Part shown: positions 1-9,276 of the stretch, one piece after another
Numbering within the stretch: the stretch's first letter is position 1
Layout of the letters: every line of letters begins with the position of its first letter
Source: Streptomyces niphimycinicus
Lineage (GTDB): Bacteria > Actinomycetota > Actinomycetes > Streptomycetales > Streptomycetaceae
DNA length: 64,000 nucleotides
NCBI RefSeq assembly: GCF_018883605.1
Contig: NZ_JAHLEM010000049.1
Span: 1 to 64,000 of the forward strand
Direction: 5' to 3'
The notes under the pieces: generated by a model
Seen by the model: only the letters and a program-made list of their open reading frames with translations
Database searches by the model: none
What the model was told of the DNA's origin: nothing
Position numbers and translations under genes: made by a program

Positions 1-1
1 C

Positions 2-631
2 CAGCGGGTCGCCCTCGCCCGCGCCCTCGCCACCCGCCCCCGGCTGCTCCTGCTGGACGAGCCGCTGGCCGCCCTGGACGCCCGCACCCGCCTCGACGTG
101 CGGGCCGGGCTCCGCCGCCATCTGGCCGAGTTCGAGGCGGTGGCCGTCCTGGTCACCCATGACCCGCTGGACGCGATGGTGCTCGCCGACCGGCTCGTGG
201 TCGTGGAGGAGGGCCGTACCGTCCAGGAGGGCGCCCCCTCGGACATCTCCCGCCGCCCCCGCACCGACTACATCGCCAGCCTCGTCGGCCTCAACCTCTA
301 CCAGGGCCGTGCCGACGGCCACACCGTACGGCTCGACGGCGGCGCCACCATCACCACCACCGAGGACCTCACCGGCCCGGTCTTCGTCGCCTTCCCGCCC
401 GCCGCGGTCACCCTTCACCGCGACCGCCCCGACTCCAGCGCACGCAACCTGTGGCGGCTGGAGGTCGCCGGTTTGGAGTCGCACGGCGACCAGATCCGCG
501 TCGACCTCACCGGCGAACTCCCCCTGCTGGCCGACCTCACGACGGTGGCGGTGGCCGAACTGTCCCTGCACCCCGGCCGCACCGTCTGGGCCACCCTCAA
601 GGCGACCCAGACCCACGCGTATCCGGCCTGA
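2..631 (+). CDS. modC: Molybdate-type ABC transporter ATPase, C-terminal part (cut by window edge)
   Basis: The visible 209 residues start just after the signature motif of an ABC ATPase. The Walker B and D-loop (LLLLDEPLAALD) fall near residues 15-26 and the switch histidine (VTHDP) near residue 53. After the nucleotide-binding domain comes a tail of about 130 residues resembling the TOBE (molybdate/sulfate-binding) domain of ModC proteins, ending in an ARNLWR...VWATLKATQTHAYP stretch typical of molybdate importers. The protein would energise uptake of molybdate or a similar oxyanion at the inner face of the membrane. The permease and binding protein would lie left of the window. It converges on the P-type ATPase gene with 34 bases between stops. 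Sulfate, tungstate or another oxyanion remains possible. Confidence 0.8.
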   Translation, partial: QRVALARALATRPRLLLLDEPLAALDARTRLDVRAGLRRHLAEFEAVAVLVTHDPLDAMVLADRLVVVEEGRTVQEGAPSDISRRPRTDYIASLVGLNLYQGRADGHTVRLDGGATITTTEDLTGPVFVAFPPAAVTLHRDRPDSSARNLWRLEVAGLESHGDQIRVDLTGELPLLADLTTVAVAELSLHPGRTVWATLKATQTHAYPA

Positions 632-665
632 TACTTGCTCCACCGGGCCGGGAAGTGCCGATCCA

Positions 666-3386
666 TCAGGTGTCTCTTGAGCGACGGGCCAGGAACTTTC
701 CCAGTTCCCACACGAGCAGGAGCCCGAGGGCGGCCAGCAGCGCCCAGCCGAACTGCCGCGCGTTGATCTGGGCCGTTCCGAGGATGCGGCGGAAGCCGTC
801 CATCTGAGTCACCAGTACCGCGAGCACGAACTGGGCCAGCGCCACCCAGTTCATCTGCCTGCTGTCGAAGGTGGACGTCGTCAGCACCGAGTCCGTCTCG
901 CTGCGGCACTCGAACGCGGCCACGATCAGACAGAGGGCGAAGGCGGTGAACGCGATCGACTGGCCGGTGCCGACGCTGTCGAAGCGGGTCTGACCGAGCT
1001 TGATCAGTCCGAGCAGGACGACGGTGATCGCCAGCCCGCCGAGTCCGACCGTGACCAGTACGGGCCGGGTGAGCACGGACTCGCCTCGCGGTCGCGGCAT
1101 GCGTCGCATGAGCCCGGGGCTCTCCTGGTCGAAGCCGAGCGCGAAGCCGAAGGAGGCGTTGACGACGAAGTGGATCCACAGCACCTGCGGCGGGGTGAAC
1201 GGCTCACCGGCGGTGATGTTGAAGACGGTGGCCCCGAGAAAGGTCAGCACGAAGGTGACCAGCAGGAGCAGTACGAATCGGATGTACTTGGTGAGGTTGT
1301 CGTAGATTCTGCGGCCCTGCTCCACGGCGTAGACGATGGTGGCGAAGCGGTCGTCGGAGAGGATCATGCGTCCGGCGTTCTTCGCCACGTCCGTGCCGCT
1401 GCCCATGGCGATACCGATGTCGGCGACCTTGATGGCGGGCGCGTCGTTGACGCCGTCCCCGGTCATCGCCACGACCTCGCCCTTCTTCTTGAGCGTGCCG
1501 GCGAGCAGTACCTTGTGCTCCGGCGCGACGCGCCCCACCACACCGATGCCGTCGATCCGGGCGAGCTGCTCGTCCTCACTCATGGCGGCGAAGTCGGCGC
1601 CGAGGACCGCCTCGCCGGGGATGCCGAGCTGCCGGGCGATCGCCGCGCCGGTGGTGACGTCGTCACCGGTCACCATACGGACCCGGATGTGCCCCGCCTG
1701 CGCGCCGGCCACGGCTGCCCCGGCGTCCTCGCGCGGCGGATCGACCATGCCGACGAGACTGGTCATCCGCAGTCCGGTGATGTACGCGAGGAGGTCGCCG
1801 TCCGGCTCGAAGCCGGCCGGGTCCAGATCACGGGTGGCCGCGGCCATCACCCGGCGTCCCTCACCGCCCATCCGCTCGGTCTGCGCGTCGGCGCGCGCGC
1901 TCAGTTCGGCGTCCCACCGTACGGTCTCGCCCGCCGCGAGCGCGGTGGCGGCCCGTTCCACCACTGCCGGGACCGCGCCTTTGACGAAGCACCGGACGAT
2001 CGGCTGCCCGGAGGCGTCGACCGCTGAGTTGAAGGTGGCCATCAGCTTGTAGTCCGGGTCGAATGGCAGCGTGGCGAGCCGGGGAAGTCCCTCCCTGGTG
2101 GCGTCGATGTCCAGACCGGCCTTGTGCGCGAGCACCAGCAGCGCGCCCTCGGTGGGATCGCCCACCACCTTGCCGTCCACCAGCTTCGCGTCGCTGGCCA
2201 CCACGTACGGCAGGATCGCGTCCTCGATGCCCGCGGAGGACCCCGCGGCATGGTGGATCTTCCCGTCGAGCCCGTAGCCGGTGCCCGAGACGGTGTACCG
2301 GTCGGTGGGACTCACGACTTCGACGGCGGTCATCTGGTTCATGGTCAGGGTGCCGGTCTTGTCCGAGTTGATCGCCGATGTGAACGCCAGGGTCTCGACG
2401 GACGGCAGTTCCTTGACGATGGCGTTCCGCTTCGCCAGGTTGAGGCTGCCGACGGACAGGATCGCCTGGGTCACGGTCGGCAGGGCCTCGGGGATGGCGG
2501 CGATGGCCAGCGAGACCGCGCTGACGAACAGGACGTCCCAGCTCTCGCCCCGCCCGCGCCCCAGGGCGAACATCACGATCATGGTCAGGGCCGCCGCCCC
2601 CGTGATCCACAGCGTCAGGGTGTTGAGTTCCCTGGTGAGTGGCGGTACCTCTTTCTCGGTGGCCGACAGCATCCCGGAGATCTTGCCGACCTCGGTTCCG
2701 GCGCCGGTCGCGGTGACGACGAGCACGCCGCTGCCGTGGGTGACCGGGGTGTTCATGAACGCCATGTTCGTCCGGTCGCCAGGTGCCGGCAGGGGGCCCG
2801 GGAGCGTGCCGGCGTCCTTCGCGGCGGGGACGCTCTCGCCGGTGAGCGCCGACTCGTCGATTTGCAGGGCACTGGCCTCGATGATGCGTCCGTCCGCCGC
2901 CACCTGGTCACCGGCGGCGATGAGCACGATGTCGCCGACGACCAGATGTTCCGCGGGGATCTCGGCCTCCGTGCCGTCCCTGCGTACCCGTGCCGTCGCC
3001 TTCATCATCGATTGCAGCGCGTTCATCGCGCTCTCGGCCTTGCCCTCCTGGCGCAGGCCCACGATCGCGTTCAGCAGGGTCAGGACGATCAGCAGGACCG
3101 CGGTGGTCCACTCCTTGATGAGCAGCGAGACCACCGCCGCGGCCACGAGGACGATCTGCATGTAACTGCGGTACTGCCTGAGGAACCGGCGCCAGGCCGC
3201 AGGCCGCTTCTCCTCGGGCAGCGAGTTCGGGCCGTGCGCGGTCAGCAGCTTCGTGGCCTGTGCCGCGGAGAGACCGGCCGCCGGATCGACACCGAACGCC
3301 GCTACGACCTCCTCGGGAGCGTGTGCGTACCAGCCGTCGTCCGAAGACGGAGGCGGTTCTCCCACGGAATTCGAACGCACCGTCAT
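666..3386 (-). CDS. P-type cation-transporting ATPase (Ca2+/Mg2+-like, P2 type)
   Basis: A 906-residue P-type ATPase. An N-terminal cation-ATPase domain is followed by a first membrane pair (about 75-110), the actuator loop with TGES near 182, a TM4 containing IPEALP, the phosphorylation site SDKTGTLT with Asp near 342, a nucleotide-binding domain, the hinge MTGDGVNDAP, and six C-terminal membrane helices. This is the layout of SERCA/PMR1-like pumps. PEALP replaces the PEGLP/PEGL of many calcium pumps, so the ion is uncertain. I chose the ATG at 3386 because GGAGG lies 6-10 bases upstream; earlier in-frame starts lack such a site. The PPK2 kinase gene lies upstream on the same strand with a 64-base gap and could be co-transcribed. 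Confidence 0.88.
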   Translation of the reverse strand: MTVRSNSVGEPPPSSDDGWYAHAPEEVVAAFGVDPAAGLSAAQATKLLTAHGPNSLPEEKRPAAWRRFLRQYRSYMQIVLVAAAVVSLLIKEWTTAVLLIVLTLLNAIVGLRQEGKAESAMNALQSMMKATARVRRDGTEAEIPAEHLVVGDIVLIAAGDQVAADGRIIEASALQIDESALTGESVPAAKDAGTLPGPLPAPGDRTNMAFMNTPVTHGSGVLVVTATGAGTEVGKISGMLSATEKEVPPLTRELNTLTLWITGAAALTMIVMFALGRGRGESWDVLFVSAVSLAIAAIPEALPTVTQAILSVGSLNLAKRNAIVKELPSVETLAFTSAINSDKTGTLTMNQMTAVEVVSPTDRYTVSGTGYGLDGKIHHAAGSSAGIEDAILPYVVASDAKLVDGKVVGDPTEGALLVLAHKAGLDIDATREGLPRLATLPFDPDYKLMATFNSAVDASGQPIVRCFVKGAVPAVVERAATALAAGETVRWDAELSARADAQTERMGGEGRRVMAAATRDLDPAGFEPDGDLLAYITGLRMTSLVGMVDPPREDAGAAVAGAQAGHIRVRMVTGDDVTTGAAIARQLGIPGEAVLGADFAAMSEDEQLARIDGIGVVGRVAPEHKVLLAGTLKKKGEVVAMTGDGVNDAPAIKVADIGIAMGSGTDVAKNAGRMILSDDRFATIVYAVEQGRRIYDNLTKYIRFVLLLLVTFVLTFLGATVFNITAGEPFTPPQVLWIHFVVNASFGFALGFDQESPGLMRRMPRPRGESVLTRPVLVTVGLGGLAITVVLLGLIKLGQTRFDSVGTGQSIAFTAFALCLIVAAFECRSETDSVLTTSTFDSRQMNWVALAQFVLAVLVTQMDGFRRILGTAQINARQFGWALLAALGLLLVWELGKFLARRSRDT

Positions 3387-3450
3387 CGTTCTGCCTCCGA
3401 TCCGTGGCCGCGGATGCGTCCGGGCCGGTCGCACGCCGCTCCGACAGGTC

Positions 3451-4440
3451 CTAGCCGCGCTTCTTCTTCGGCCGGTCTCTCCGCCCAGTGGCCCGCGCGG
3501 CTGATGGATGCCGGTCGGCGTACGGATCGGCCGGGACCCCCGCAGGGGCCTCCCGCGCCAGGTCCCGTCTGGTGACGAGCAGGTCCTTCCGCGCCTCTTC
3601 CCCGACGTCGGGGTACTGAGGATCGATGTCCATCAGGGTGTGCCCGAGGATCGCCGCCGCGCAGATCCGCGCGAACCACTTCCGGTCCGCCGGCACGACG
3701 TACCACGGCGCCCACTGCGTACTCGTGGCCGACAGCATCTCGGAGAACGCGTGCTGGTAGTCGTCCCAGTGGCGCCGCTCCCGGACATCGGCCGCGGAGA
3801 ACTTCCAGTTCTTCTCCGGCCGGTCGATCCGCTTCAGGAAGCGGATGCGCTGCTCCTCCTTGGACATGTTCAGGAAGATCTTCACCACCTTGAATCCGTT
3901 GTCCGTGAGGTAGCGCTCCCAGTGGTTGATCTCCCGGTAGCGCCGCTCCCAGATGCCCGGCCCGAGCGTGTCGTCCGGCAGTTTCTGCCGGACCAGGTTC
4001 TCGGGGTGGACGCGCACGACGAGAACTTCCTCGTAGTGCGAGCGGTTGAAGATGGCGATCTCGCCGCGCGTGGGCAGGCGCTGGGCGTAGCGCCACAGGT
4101 AGTCGTGGCGGAGTTCCTCGGCGGAGGGCACCTTGAAGCTGCTGACCCGCACGCCCTGGGGATTGACGCCGCTCATCACATGGCGGATCGTCCCGTCCTT
4201 GCCACCGGCGTCGAGTGCCTGGAGGCACAGGAGTACGCCGTAGGAGTCCTGGGCGGCCAGCCGCTCCTGGTACTCGGCCAGCAGCGACACCCCGGTCCGC
4301 AGCAGCTCGATCCCGTCCCGCTTCTTCAGACCCGCCCTGTAGCGAGGATCGAAGTCCCGGTCGAGGCGCACCTTCGACCCCGGTTTCACCCGGAGTGGCG
4401 CGATGAAGTCCGCGATGCGTTCGGCTCTCTCGTCCGACAT
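3451..4440 (-). CDS. ppk2: Polyphosphate kinase 2 (PPK2 family)
   Basis: A 329-residue single-domain PPK2 protein, which interconverts polyphosphate and nucleoside di/triphosphates (family knowledge). The Walker A-like loop DAGGKDG is near residues 77-83. The PQGVRVSSFK and SAEELRHDYLWR segments and the second acidic motif GEIAIFNRSHYEEVLV (127-142) follow. The C-terminal tail is rich in Arg/Lys. The start at 4440 begins the conserved MSDERAERIADFI region and has GAAGGAC upstream; the frame stays open further left but that part has no family resemblance. It is cytosolic. The P-type ATPase gene follows 64 bases downstream on the same strand. Confidence 0.9.
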   Translation of the reverse strand: MSDERAERIADFIAPLRVKPGSKVRLDRDFDPRYRAGLKKRDGIELLRTGVSLLAEYQERLAAQDSYGVLLCLQALDAGGKDGTIRHVMSGVNPQGVRVSSFKVPSAEELRHDYLWRYAQRLPTRGEIAIFNRSHYEEVLVVRVHPENLVRQKLPDDTLGPGIWERRYREINHWERYLTDNGFKVVKIFLNMSKEEQRIRFLKRIDRPEKNWKFSAADVRERRHWDDYQHAFSEMLSATSTQWAPWYVVPADRKWFARICAAAILGHTLMDIDPQYPDVGEEARKDLLVTRRDLAREAPAGVPADPYADRHPSAARATGRRDRPKKKRG

Positions 4441-4813
4441 CACGATCAGTCCTTCTCTGGTCCGGGGTGAGCGCGGCGCGTCTCGGGGCCGCTCCGCTCT
4501 GCGGTCGACAGCCGGACCGGGAGCGGCGCGGCAGGCTGCACGGACCCATCTCCCACGACCTCCAGACCGCGGAACCACACATCCCGCCGCAGCCGTGACA
4601 GGATCCCTCTCGCTCATTGTCTGTTCGCCCGGACAAGATCGCCCCCTGAGGCCGGGGGCGGGAAACCGCCGAGGCGCCATCGCCGTCGTCGCTCCGCCGA
4701 ACGAGACCAGCTCGCCGAAGCTGGAGTGGCCGTGGGGCGCACTCCTCGACCAGCGAGCCGCCACCCACCCGGCCACGTTCGTGAACCCCATCGGCTGACC
4801 GTCTCGGCGTTGC
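4441..4813. other. Intergenic region, promoter area of the PPK2 gene; no gene recognised
   Basis: These 373 bases separate the PPK2 start from the stop of a small gene on the same strand. Frames remain open on both strands because of the high GC content, but the translations are Arg/Pro/Ala-rich and match no family I know. A purine-rich GGAGAGAGG-type stretch lies near 4600. I see no tRNA, repeat or clear terminator. Confidence 0.5.
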
Positions 4814-5050
4814 CTACGCGCCACCGGGGGCCTCGCGGCAGAGCGGCCGGCACACCCACAGTTCGACCTCCTGGGGCCTGCTGCCGCGGGCCCACACCAC
4901 CGTGCCGAGCAACTGATCGGCGTACAGCCGCCGCCCGCACAGCGCGCAGTGCCAGCCCTCCAGTTGGGGCCCGGTCAGCGTGTCGGGATCCGGCAACTCG
5001 ATCCCGCCCAGCGCGACGTCCCGCTGCGCGGCCAGGGAGCCCTCGCTCAC
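4814..5050 (-). CDS. Small protein with Cys pairs, unknown function
   Basis: A 78-residue protein. The middle holds WHCALCGRRLYAD and the end has WVCRPLCREAPGG, giving two CxxC/Cx3C-like cysteine pairs that could bind zinc. It follows LPDPDTLTGPQLEG at the N-terminus. Its ATG overlaps the stop of the upstream gene by four bases (ATGA), so the two are translationally coupled. Genes of this type often sit downstream of XRE regulators in Streptomyces, as here. No catalytic role can be proposed. Confidence 0.72.
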   Translation of the reverse strand: MSEGSLAAQRDVALGGIELPDPDTLTGPQLEGWHCALCGRRLYADQLLGTVVWARGSRPQEVELWVCRPLCREAPGGA

Positions 5051-5490
5051 CGGTCCGCCCCCTCATCGGTGCCCAACTCGGCAACGGCCGCCCGGGCGAG
5101 GGCCTCGCGAAGCCGGCCGGCATCGGTGAGATACCGACCCGGCCCGAGCGGCACGCGCCAGTGCGGATACGGCCCGCTGGTGCGGTCGACGGGGGGAACC
5201 CCGATATACGAGGTCTCGACGCGCCCCGTGCCGAGCGTCTGCACCTGCCGGATGCGTCGCCAGCACTGGGCGCTTCCCGGCCGGATCAGCCAGTACATGA
5301 GGTTGTAGTCGGCGATGACGGCCCCGGAGGCCCCACCGAGTAACTCCAACGCCCGCCCGCCGAGCGCCTCCGGCGCCCGTACGACGTCCCAGTGCGGGCC
5401 GACCCGCACCATCTCTACGTCGGCGCCGCGCGGTGGCGCCCATGTTTGTGGGTTAGGGGTGCTGGTGTGCACGGAAGCCCCCGGCGTCAT
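5047..5490 (-). CDS. Conserved hypothetical protein of an XRE-regulator cassette
   Basis: A 147-residue protein. The central part reads WDVVRAPEALGGRALELL, followed by a segment around NLMYWLIRPG, and it ends with RYLTDAGRLREALARA. The pattern resembles small Streptomyces proteins that occur beside XRE/TPR regulators and loosely recalls bifunctional primase/polymerase N-terminal-like proteins, but I do not assign a function. No signal peptide or membrane segment is seen. It overlaps the downstream 78-residue gene by four bases and starts 84 bases after the XRE regulator on the same strand. The true start may be one of several in-frame codons in the first 27 residues. Confidence 0.7.
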   Translation of the reverse strand: MTPGASVHTSTPNPQTWAPPRGADVEMVRVGPHWDVVRAPEALGGRALELLGGASGAVIADYNLMYWLIRPGSAQCWRRIRQVQTLGTGRVETSYIGVPPVDRTSGPYPHWRVPLGPGRYLTDAGRLREALARAAVAELGTDEGADR

Positions 5491-5574
5491 GGGTGGTCAG
5501 ATGATGACTGACCGTAGAGACACCGGCGGCTGCCCACCCGAGCTGTCAGTTCGGGCGAACCACGGGCTCGGTGG

Positions 5575-6774
5575 TCAGAAGACTCCGACCCGCTCCGCCA
5601 GCTTCTCAGCCTGCCGGGCATGCATCGTCCGGCCTCGTCGGATCACCGTGAGCATGAGCTTTCGCGCCAGGGGCGTACGTGCCAGGTCCTCCGGGGCCAA
5701 GTCCTCAAGTTCCAGCAGGTTCAGGAGCACTGCCGCGTCGTCGCGGCGCAAGTGGTGACAGCGCGCTACCTCCAGATTGAAAGTGAACGATCGCTCCATG
5801 GACGGCAGATCACTGGTGTCCACATCGTCTGCCACCTGTAGCGCCTCGCTTGTGTCGCCTGCTTCCATCTCGATGCTGACCTCGTGCAAGGCCACGTTCG
5901 TCGGCCCGAAAACGGTCCACATGATGTTGCCTTCTCCGACGCTCCGAGCCGCTGGACGGGCGTGGTTCCTGAGTCTGTCCCGTGCCGCAGACCAGTCACG
6001 ACGCCGGGCCTCCGCGACGACCGCCACGAGTTGGAGCGCCCCTGACATCGCGACCCTGTCCGGCTCCGCAATGGGCGATCGGCGTAGCTCCTCGACCGCG
6101 CGGAGCGCGACCTGCTCGGCGCCGTCCAGTTCCTGAGCGGCCAGTAGAACGTGTCCCAGGTTCCACTGAGCGGCCGCCATGCGCAGCGGGTCATCCGCTT
6201 CCTCGGCTGCCCGTACGGCCCGATCGGCGGCCATCATGGACAGATCCACCCGGCTGGTACGCCGCAGGTACGACCGCAACAGGAAGTAGAGGTCAGCCCT
6301 CACACGCATGATGCTTCGGCGCTGGGCGGGGTCCATGGCCGAGCGGGCGGTCCGGGCAGCGTGCTCGGCATCCGCGATCAGGCCGGGCAGAACGCCTGCC
6401 ATGTCGGTGAATCGGGTCTTTCTGCTCTGCCAGATCCGCCAGGCGCTCTCCACACGCTCGCGCAGTGCTGTCGGCTCGGCGGAGGAAGGGCTACAAGGCG
6501 ACCCGTAGCCCATCAAAGCCCGCACGATCGCGGGCTCGGTCGTGTCCAGGGACGCGCGGCTGCCTACGGCCATGTCGGCAAGCAGCGCGGTGGTGGGCAC
6601 TCCGAGTTCCTGGGCGATGGCGTGCAGGATGGGCAGCGAGGGCACCTTTAAGCCCCGTTCGATCTGGGACAGGTAATCGGGAGCGATGCCGACGAGCCCA
6701 GCCACGACATCTTGTCGCCGCTCGCCGCGGTAGTGCCTGATCCTGTCGCCGATGGGCAGATCGGATGCGACCAT
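5575..6774 (-). CDS. XRE-family regulator with C-terminal TPR-like region
   Basis: A 399-residue protein. The N-terminal 70 residues form a lambda-repressor-type HTH (IGDRIRHYRGERRQDVVAGL, then SQIERGLKVPSLPILHAIA). The rest is a long helical region with AAxWNLGHVLLAAQELDGAE-type repeats, as in Streptomyces regulators that sense ligands through TPR-like domains. I chose ATG 6774 because earlier in-frame codons lie outside the domain. The divergent HAD gene begins 83 bases away, so this short region probably holds both promoters. Two small genes follow on the same strand. The ligand is unknown. Confidence 0.82.
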   Translation of the reverse strand: MVASDLPIGDRIRHYRGERRQDVVAGLVGIAPDYLSQIERGLKVPSLPILHAIAQELGVPTTALLADMAVGSRASLDTTEPAIVRALMGYGSPCSPSSAEPTALRERVESAWRIWQSRKTRFTDMAGVLPGLIADAEHAARTARSAMDPAQRRSIMRVRADLYFLLRSYLRRTSRVDLSMMAADRAVRAAEEADDPLRMAAAQWNLGHVLLAAQELDGAEQVALRAVEELRRSPIAEPDRVAMSGALQLVAVVAEARRRDWSAARDRLRNHARPAARSVGEGNIMWTVFGPTNVALHEVSIEMEAGDTSEALQVADDVDTSDLPSMERSFTFNLEVARCHHLRRDDAAVLLNLLELEDLAPEDLARTPLARKLMLTVIRRGRTMHARQAEKLAERVGVF

Positions 6775-6857
6775 GCCTACCTCCGTACGTATGCCCACTC
6801 AGCGTATGGCGCCCGTCACCAACGGGGGTCGGTATCCAACGATCGGAAGGCAATACA

Positions 6858-7529
6858 GTGCCGCTGCTCGTGTTGTGGGACATCGACCACACACTCGTGG
6901 ATACCCAGGGAGTCGGCCGCGAGATCTGGACCGAAGCGTTCGAAGAGGTCACCGGTCAGCCCATGCGGGAGCAGGTGAAGATCGACGGATCGACCGAGCC
7001 GGTCATCCTCCGGGAAACGCTGAGGCTCCACGGACTGCACGACAGCCGTGACCTGTTCGAGCGGTTCGCCCAGGCGCTCGGAGCGGCCCACGTACGGCGC
7101 GCGGCCGACCTTCGCGAACGCGGGCGTGCCCTCCCCGGAGCGTCACTGCTGCTCGCGGCCCTGGCGGCGCGGGCCGGGGTCACGCAGACCGTGATGACCG
7201 GCAACGTCCGGGCCGCCGCAGAGGTGAAGTTGGCCGCGTTCGGTCTCGACCACTACATCGACCTCTCGATCGGAGCCTTCGGCGAGGACGCGGACGAACG
7301 CCCGCAACTGGTGCGCACTGCTCTGCGGCGTGCGCAGATGCCCTCGGAGAACGCTGTCCTTGTCGGGGATACGCCATACGACGTCGAGGGCGGCCTGAGC
7401 TGCGGCGTCCGCGTCATCGGCGTGGCCACCGGGCGTACCGATGCGGACGATCTACAGGCCGCCGGAGCTGCGGAAGTCGTCGAAGATCTTGCGGACACGG
7501 AGAAGCTGATGAAGCTCCTGACGAAGTGA
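6858..7529 (+). CDS. HAD-superfamily hydrolase (phosphoglycolate phosphatase-like)
   Basis: A 223-residue HAD phosphatase with a cap domain. Motif I is DIDHTLVDT near the N-terminus with both catalytic Asp residues. Motif II is around MTGN, and motifs III/IV are near LVGDTPYDVEGG. This is the layout of PGP/Gph-type phosphatases acting on small phosphorylated metabolites. The start is GTG at 6858, with GGAAGG 9 bases upstream, so the longer upstream in-frame ATG is not needed. It is divergent from the XRE regulator and converges with a second HAD gene. Confidence 0.87.
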   Translation: MPLLVLWDIDHTLVDTQGVGREIWTEAFEEVTGQPMREQVKIDGSTEPVILRETLRLHGLHDSRDLFERFAQALGAAHVRRAADLRERGRALPGASLLLAALAARAGVTQTVMTGNVRAAAEVKLAAFGLDHYIDLSIGAFGEDADERPQLVRTALRRAQMPSENAVLVGDTPYDVEGGLSCGVRVIGVATGRTDADDLQAAGAAEVVEDLADTEKLMKLLTK

Positions 7530-7555
7530 GCGAAGCCTTGCCCCGACCCCGAGTC

Positions 7556-8194
7556 CTACAGGGCGGCGAGCCGTACGAGATCGTGCAGCGAGTCGATCTG
7601 CCAGTCGGCACCGGCCGCCTCACCTGTGCCGGACCACAGATGACCCCACGGCCCACGGCGCAGATGCGCGACGCGCAGTCCCGCCTCCTTTGCCGGACGG
7701 ATGTCGTTCGCGGGGTGGTCCCCCACGTACACCGTCTCGTCGGGCGGAGTGGCCACGAGGTCCAGGACGCGGGCGAAGAAGCGGGGGTCGGGCTTGGCCA
7801 CGCCCCACTCTCCCGACGTGGCGATCTCGTCAATCGGGAGGTCCAGCTCCTGTAGCAACTGGCCGACGTGCGCGGTCTGGTTGCCCGCGATGACGACCCG
7901 GATCCCCTTCTCACGGAGGGCCGCGAGGGCCGGACGCACATCCGGGTAGAGATCGACCTCGCTCAGTTCCTCACCCACCCCGGCGGCCTCCATCGCGGCT
8001 CGCTCTGCCGCGATGTCGATGTCGGGCCGAATGAGCCGCAGGGCATCGGCGTTGTCGCGGCCCTGAGCGACGACCGCCCCGACGAGTGCGGAGAGCGTAT
8101 GGCGGGGGACGTTCAGCCAGTCCGCCCACATGGCCCACCCACGGTCATCCCGGATCAAGGTCTCGCCGACGTCGAAGACCACTGCGCGCATCAT
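7556..8194 (-). CDS. HAD-superfamily hydrolase, second copy
   Basis: A 212-residue protein. Motif I is VFDVGETLIRD: the nucleophile Asp is present, but the usual second Asp (general acid) is replaced by Gly, as in a known DxGET subgroup. Later motifs are VVIAGNQT and GDHPANDIRPAKEAG. It is therefore a HAD-fold protein that may hydrolyse phosphate esters by a variant route or have a shifted role. It faces the other HAD gene tail to tail with a 26-base gap and shares little sequence with it beyond motifs. Two adjacent Met codons could start it. Confidence 0.82.
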   Translation of the reverse strand: MMRAVVFDVGETLIRDDRGWAMWADWLNVPRHTLSALVGAVVAQGRDNADALRLIRPDIDIAAERAAMEAAGVGEELSEVDLYPDVRPALAALREKGIRVVIAGNQTAHVGQLLQELDLPIDEIATSGEWGVAKPDPRFFARVLDLVATPPDETVYVGDHPANDIRPAKEAGLRVAHLRRGPWGHLWSGTGEAAGADWQIDSLHDLVRLAAL

Positions 8195-8259
8195 GCGGGC
8201 AGCGTAGGCGGGTGGCCCGGGCCCACGCCTGTCCGGCCTGAAGCGGCCCCGGTTGGGGC

Positions 8260-9042
8260 ATGCTGGGGCACATGAGGCAGGGGGAGCCCGGGGAGGGCGA
8301 GGGGTATTCGGGGCGGGGCGCGGGGCGTCGGTACATTGTCGCGTCCGTGGTGAGCGGCGTGGCTGTCGCGGTGGCCGTCACCCATGTGCTGGCACCGGAT
8401 CTGAAGATAGACAACGTCACCGTGGCGCTCCTGGTCGTGGCGGTCGTGCCCTGGCTGCGCGATCTGCTCAACAGCATCGAACTGCCGGGCGGGGTCCGCC
8501 TGGAGTTCAAGGAGGCGGTCGAGCAGCGCATCGAGGCCGCCGAGCGCATCGCCGACGCCGCCCTCGTCGGTAGCGGCGACGACGGACCGGAGACCGACGA
8601 CGCCACGGCGCTGGCGGACGTGCGCCGACTGGCCGCCGAATACCTCGGGGTCCGTAGGTCGATGGCCAGTGGATCCGCCCGTACGCAGCGCATGAGCGGC
8701 ATCTTCGCGCGGCTGGTGCGCGCCACCCAGCGGCTCGCGGACCCCGACCTCGACGGCTGGCTCACCTCCCCGGACGGCGGTCTGCGGCTGGCCGCCTACG
8801 CGCGGCTCTACGCGGTGCCGGTACCCGACGCGCTGACCCTGCTCGCCGACGCCGTCGTCAGGGAGCCGATCGCCTTCAACCAGTACTGGGGCATCCACGC
8901 GCTCGACAAGGTCGTTGACGCCGTCGGGGTCGAGGACGTACCGCCAGGTGTCGTCCGCCGGCTGGAGGACTGCCGACCGCGTGGCAGCGACCGGGTGGCC
9001 CTCCTGCGCCGTCTGATCACCAAGCTCCACGGCCTCCGATAG
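8260..9042 (+). CDS. Membrane protein of unknown function with helical cytoplasmic domain
   Basis: A 260-residue protein. A Gly/Glu-rich head is followed by two membrane segments (about residues 28-45, and 55-70 around VALLVVAVVPWLRDLL), then an ELPGGVRLEFKE linker and a long soluble helical domain. The motif of a hydrophobic helix followed by SIELPGGV+EFK recurs in small actinobacterial anchored effector-associated proteins, but no specific role follows. Either ATG 8260 or ATG 8272 may be the start; ribosome sites are weak. It diverges from the HAD gene with 65 bases between starts. Confidence 0.68.
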   Translation: MLGHMRQGEPGEGEGYSGRGAGRRYIVASVVSGVAVAVAVTHVLAPDLKIDNVTVALLVVAVVPWLRDLLNSIELPGGVRLEFKEAVEQRIEAAERIADAALVGSGDDGPETDDATALADVRRLAAEYLGVRRSMASGSARTQRMSGIFARLVRATQRLADPDLDGWLTSPDGGLRLAAYARLYAVPVPDALTLLADAVVREPIAFNQYWGIHALDKVVDAVGVEDVPPGVVRRLEDCRPRGSDRVALLRRLITKLHGLR

Positions 9043-9050
9043 GCCCCTCC

Positions 9051-9119
9051 GGGTACCCCCCCAAAAAACGCTTGATCTGAAGCAACTAATTTGTCAAGCA
9101 TTTTCAAGAGGGGTACCCC
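9051..9119. repeat. Inverted repeat GGGTACCCC / GGGGTACCC enclosing an AT-rich island
   Basis: Nine-base arms lie at 9051-9059 and 9110-9118; each also contains the palindrome GGTACC. Between them, 9063-9107 is strikingly AT-rich for this genome and holds a second inverted pair (GCTTGA at 9070 and TCAAGC at 9094) plus TTGACA on the minus strand. It could be a terminator for the preceding gene, an operator, or a nucleoid-protein target. Confidence 0.6.
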
Positions 9120-9276
9120 AACCCCCTCCGGATGCCCGGCACCTACCCCGGCCCCCGACCAGCGCAGCCGCCACCGGCGCCCACCCCACCGACCCGGCGC
9201 CCGGCAGCGGCGCCGCGCCCCCCACCTCCGCCGCCGCTGCTCAATTGCGCCGAAGGCGCGAAACGGCGCCGCACCC

